DNA from: Alphaproteobacteria bacterium
GTDB lineage: Bacteria > Pseudomonadota > Alphaproteobacteria > Micavibrionales > UBA2020
Direction of reading: 5' to 3'
NCBI GenBank assembly: GCA_028817795.1
Contig: JAPPOU010000155.1
Location: 67,365 to 112,282, forward strand
Length of the DNA stretch: 44,918 bases
Positions 42,730-44,918 of this stretch are shown piece after piece. How positions within the stretch are numbered: the first letter of the stretch is position 1; each line of letters begins with the position of its first letter. Both the position numbers and the translations under genes were made by a program. A model generated the notes under the pieces. It was not told where the DNA came from. It saw only the letters and a list, made by a program, of their open reading frames with translations, and did not search any database.

Positions 42730-44492
42730 TACGTCTGCCCGCTTTTTTTCCGGCGCGTGTGGTGGCCACGGATCAAGGATACTTCTTCGCCGCCCAGCTT
42801 GCGCAAAATATAATACTGCTGCAACAGGGCCAACGTATTAGACCATGTCCAGTAAATAACAAGGCCCGATGCAAAATGCGCCATCATCAGCGTTAAGAAA
42901 TAAGGGAAGATACCCTGCACCTTTTCCTGCACCGGATCGGGCATCGGCGGGTTCAGACGTTTTTGCATGACCATCGTAATGCAGAACAGGCAGGGCCATG
43001 CGCCAATCGTCAGAAAATCCGGCGGCGTAAAAGGCATCAACCCAAAAAGGTTCACAAAGCTTGTGGGATCAGGCGCGGACAAATCTTCGATCCAGCCCCA
43101 GAACGGCGCGTGCCTTAAATCCACCGAAATCAAGATCACTTTATACAGCGCAAAGAAAATCGGGATCTGGATCAAGAGCGGCCAGCACCCGCTGAACGGG
43201 TTGGCGTTCTCGCGCTTGTAAAGCTCCATCAGTTCCATCTGCATGGCGGCTTTGTCATCTTTGTGCTTTTCCTGCAGCTCTTTGATCTGCGGCGCCACCT
43301 TTTTCATCTTCGCCATCGAGACATAGGCCTTGGTCGCCAGCGGGAACACGGCAGCGCGGATCAATAACGTCATCAAAAGGACGCAAAGACCAATGTTGTG
43401 GAACTGCCCCACCAGAAAATGGAACAATGAATAGAACGGACGCGTGATAAAGCTGAGCTTGCCAAAGTCGATGGCAAGGTCGAGCATTTTATAACCGTAT
43501 TGCTCTTGATAGCCCTGAATAACCGCAACGTCTTTGACGCCCGCAAAAATGCGCACGGTATCTTCCGCCATGCCGCCCGGCGCAACATCAACCGCCGGGT
43601 TCACAATATCGGTCTGGAAGCGGTCCTTATCCTTGCCTGTTGCCACTATGCGCACATTGAAAACGCTGTCGGGCGAAGGCAGCAGGGCCACCATCCAGTA
43701 TTTATCGGTGATCCCCACCCAGCCGTCCGCGCTGGGCTTTTCAATTGTCTCGCCTTTTGACAGGTCTTTATAAGACGGCTCGAACAACTCGCGGTTCATA
43801 TAGGCCACAGGGCCTTCATGCAGCACGAAGTAACCGCTGTAATCAAACGGCAGTCCTCTACGCGCCGTCAGGTAATAAGGGTTCAGCGTTACAGGCTTTT
43901 CCGTGTTGTTGCGAACACGTTGCGTGATCGTAAACAGGTAATTTTCGTCCAGTGCAATATCACGTTCAAACACAAGGCCCGCGCCGTTATCCCAGACAAG
44001 ACGCACAGGCGCGCCGCCGCCCACCAGCTCGCTGGCGCTGCCCGCCGCTAATTGCCAAACCGTATTGGCATCCGGCAAGGTAACACCATTAGACGCAACC
44101 CAGCCGCTTTCCTGATAAAAAGCGTTTTCGGTACCGGCAGGGTTCAAAAGAGGCACGCGCCTTTCACGCGCCACCGTCACATATTGATCGTTCAGCCGCA
44201 AATCATCCAACCGCAGGCCTTGCAAAGACAGCGTCCCGCTCACGCGTTCCCCGCGCACAGGAATGCGCCGCGCTGCCGCAATCACGCTTTCACGGGTTTG
44301 CGGCGCTGTCTCTGCTTCCGCGCCCGGTGCCTTCAGTTCCACCGCTGGTGCGGGCGTGCTGGCAATGGCCTCCGCTTCAACCTTATGGTCGAAAAACAGC
44401 TGATAGCCGATAATGACCGTCAGGGAAAAAATAAGCGCCAGCATCAGGCGGCGGTGATCGTCGATCTCGTGCGGATTATATGGTTGCTTCAT
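42729..44492 (-). CDS. yidC: membrane protein insertase YidC
   Basis: 587 aa, Gram-negative type. Inserts membrane proteins alone or with SecYEG. Seen: N-terminal anchor RRLMLALIFSLTVIIGYQLF (about residues 15-34), a large periplasmic beta-domain (about 60-350), then the five-helix core from FYSLFHFLVGQFHNIGLCVL onwards, including LIRAAVFPLATKAYVSMAKM with the conserved groove Arg (about residue 379), NPFSGCWPLLIQIPIFFALY and the C-terminal GLVIYWTWSNTLALLQQYYI. ATGA overlap with yidD and one-base overlap with engB: the usual rnpA-yidD-yidC-engB order. Confidence 0.97.
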   Translation of the reverse strand: MKQPYNPHEIDDHRRLMLALIFSLTVIIGYQLFFDHKVEAEAIASTPAPAVELKAPGAEAETAPQTRESVIAAARRIPVRGERVSGTLSLQGLRLDDLRLNDQYVTVARERRVPLLNPAGTENAFYQESGWVASNGVTLPDANTVWQLAAGSASELVGGGAPVRLVWDNGAGLVFERDIALDENYLFTITQRVRNNTEKPVTLNPYYLTARRGLPFDYSGYFVLHEGPVAYMNRELFEPSYKDLSKGETIEKPSADGWVGITDKYWMVALLPSPDSVFNVRIVATGKDKDRFQTDIVNPAVDVAPGGMAEDTVRIFAGVKDVAVIQGYQEQYGYKMLDLAIDFGKLSFITRPFYSLFHFLVGQFHNIGLCVLLMTLLIRAAVFPLATKAYVSMAKMKKVAPQIKELQEKHKDDKAAMQMELMELYKRENANPFSGCWPLLIQIPIFFALYKVILISVDLRHAPFWGWIEDLSAPDPTSFVNLFGLMPFTPPDFLTIGAWPCLFCITMVMQKRLNPPMPDPVQEKVQGIFPYFLTLMMAHFASGLVIYWTWSNTLALLQQYYILRKLGGEEVSLIRGHHTRRKKSGQT

Positions 44493-44794
44493 TCCTGTTC
44501 TTTCCTGTGAAGGGCTGAATCTTTACCACATCCCCCCCCGTTCCCCAAGCGATGCAGGGGAAAAAATGAGAATCGGCGCATATCAGACGGCACGGGATCA
44601 TGCCCGCCGGGATGAAACGGGTGACAGCGGCCAATACGGCACAACGCCAGCACGGCCCCGCGCCAAAACCCGAAGCGCCGCACGGATTCCACCACATAAG
44701 CCGAGCATGTCGGATAAAACCGGCAGCTACGGCCCATGAATCCGGAAAAAGTATATTGATAGGCTTTGACCAACCACAGCGCCACGCGTTTCAT
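44489..44794 (-). CDS. yidD: membrane protein insertion efficiency factor YidD
   Basis: 101 aa. YidD family (formerly DUF37), a small inner-membrane-associated protein thought to help YidC-dependent insertion. Seen: KAYQYTFSGFMGRSCRFYPT, CSAYVVESVRRFGFWRG and IGRCHPFHPGGHDPVP (about residues 10-70), including the conserved Cys residues. The start overlaps the rnpA stop (ATGA) and its stop overlaps yidC. Confidence 0.94.
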   Translation of the reverse strand: MKRVALWLVKAYQYTFSGFMGRSCRFYPTCSAYVVESVRRFGFWRGAVLALCRIGRCHPFHPGGHDPVPSDMRRFSFFPLHRLGNGGGCGKDSALHRKEQE

Positions 44795-44918
44795 ACCCCC
44801 GGCACCTCCAAAGCCCTCAACGCCTTTAAGAAATCATTTTGCATGGCCGCAAACGGGTGGGATGCAGCGGCGGGGCGGGCAATCAGCACGATATCCGCAC
44901 CAGACAACGCATATGTCT
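44791..44918 (-). CDS. rnpA: ribonuclease P protein component, C-terminal fragment
   Basis: Only the last 41 codons are in the window; the 5' part lies beyond the right edge. The visible end reads GADIVLIARPAAASHPFAAM then QNDFLKALRALEVPGV, typical of the RnpA C-terminus. It is followed by an ATGA overlap with yidD. Gene order rnpA-yidD-yidC supports the call. RnpA is the protein cofactor of RNase P in tRNA 5' maturation. Confidence 0.85.
   Translation of the reverse strand, partial: TYALSGADIVLIARPAAASHPFAAMQNDFLKALRALEVPGV

Overview
The window looks like the chromosome of a free-living, aerobic alphaproteobacterium. The evidence is an aa3-type cytochrome c oxidase cluster in the alphaproteobacterial style (coxB, coxA, ctaB, small coxF, ctaG, coxC, DUF983, surf1) linked to thrC, a fused indolepyruvate oxidoreductase, a TipF-like degenerate EAL protein, and the rnpA-yidD-yidC-engB block. 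Together with a DotA/TraY protein and many ankyrin genes this could suit a Micavibrio-like or other host- or prey-associated lineage. That placement is inference; no rRNA or other decisive marker is present.

Layout. 1-4192 (minus): four tandem exported paralogues that I do not recognise; the last runs off the left edge. 4314-4883 (plus): rsmD. 4963-9279 (plus): an operon of five mutually overlapping ankyrin genes behind a good sigma70-type promoter, closed by a bidirectional terminator shared with rpsU. 9733-13218: fused indolepyruvate ferredoxin oxidoreductase. 13327-14170: two small unknown genes and a pair of inverted dispersed palindromes. 14171-19756 (minus): yejABEF-type peptide ABC importer. 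19856-22876 (minus): a dotA/traY-like gene with its own promoter and terminator. 22955-24694: a HAD-IIA phosphatase and a divergent alpha/beta hydrolase. 24704-30686 (minus): an overlapping operon surf1, M32 carboxypeptidase, thrC, pyrD, tipF-like. 30835-33407: an accessory block (C45-type acyltransferase, alanine/glycine-rich membrane protein, vgr-related zincin-like protein). 33423-40497 (minus): the cytochrome oxidase operon, interrupted between ctaB and coxA by two plus-strand unknown genes. 40756-42116 (plus): two more ankyrin genes. 42079-44918 (minus): engB, yidC, yidD and the 3' end of rnpA.

The most interesting signal is a set of six to seven ankyrin proteins carrying one of two recurrent C-terminal modules. 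Type A is a domain of about 80 residues centred on a (T)DIFNFExRERV-like motif and ending xFxxIxGxxPP (four tandem genes). Type B is a short basic tail KGTPRxRKI(L/H)R (three genes at two loci about 32 kb apart). Their presence in the same neighbourhood as a DotA-family channel protein suggests, but does not show, that these tails are recognition signals. The accessory genes mostly have their own promoters and lie inside otherwise conserved housekeeping operons, consistent with insertion.

No rRNA, tRNA, CRISPR array, integrase, transposase or insertion sequence was recognised. No gene-free stretch exceeds 300 bases.
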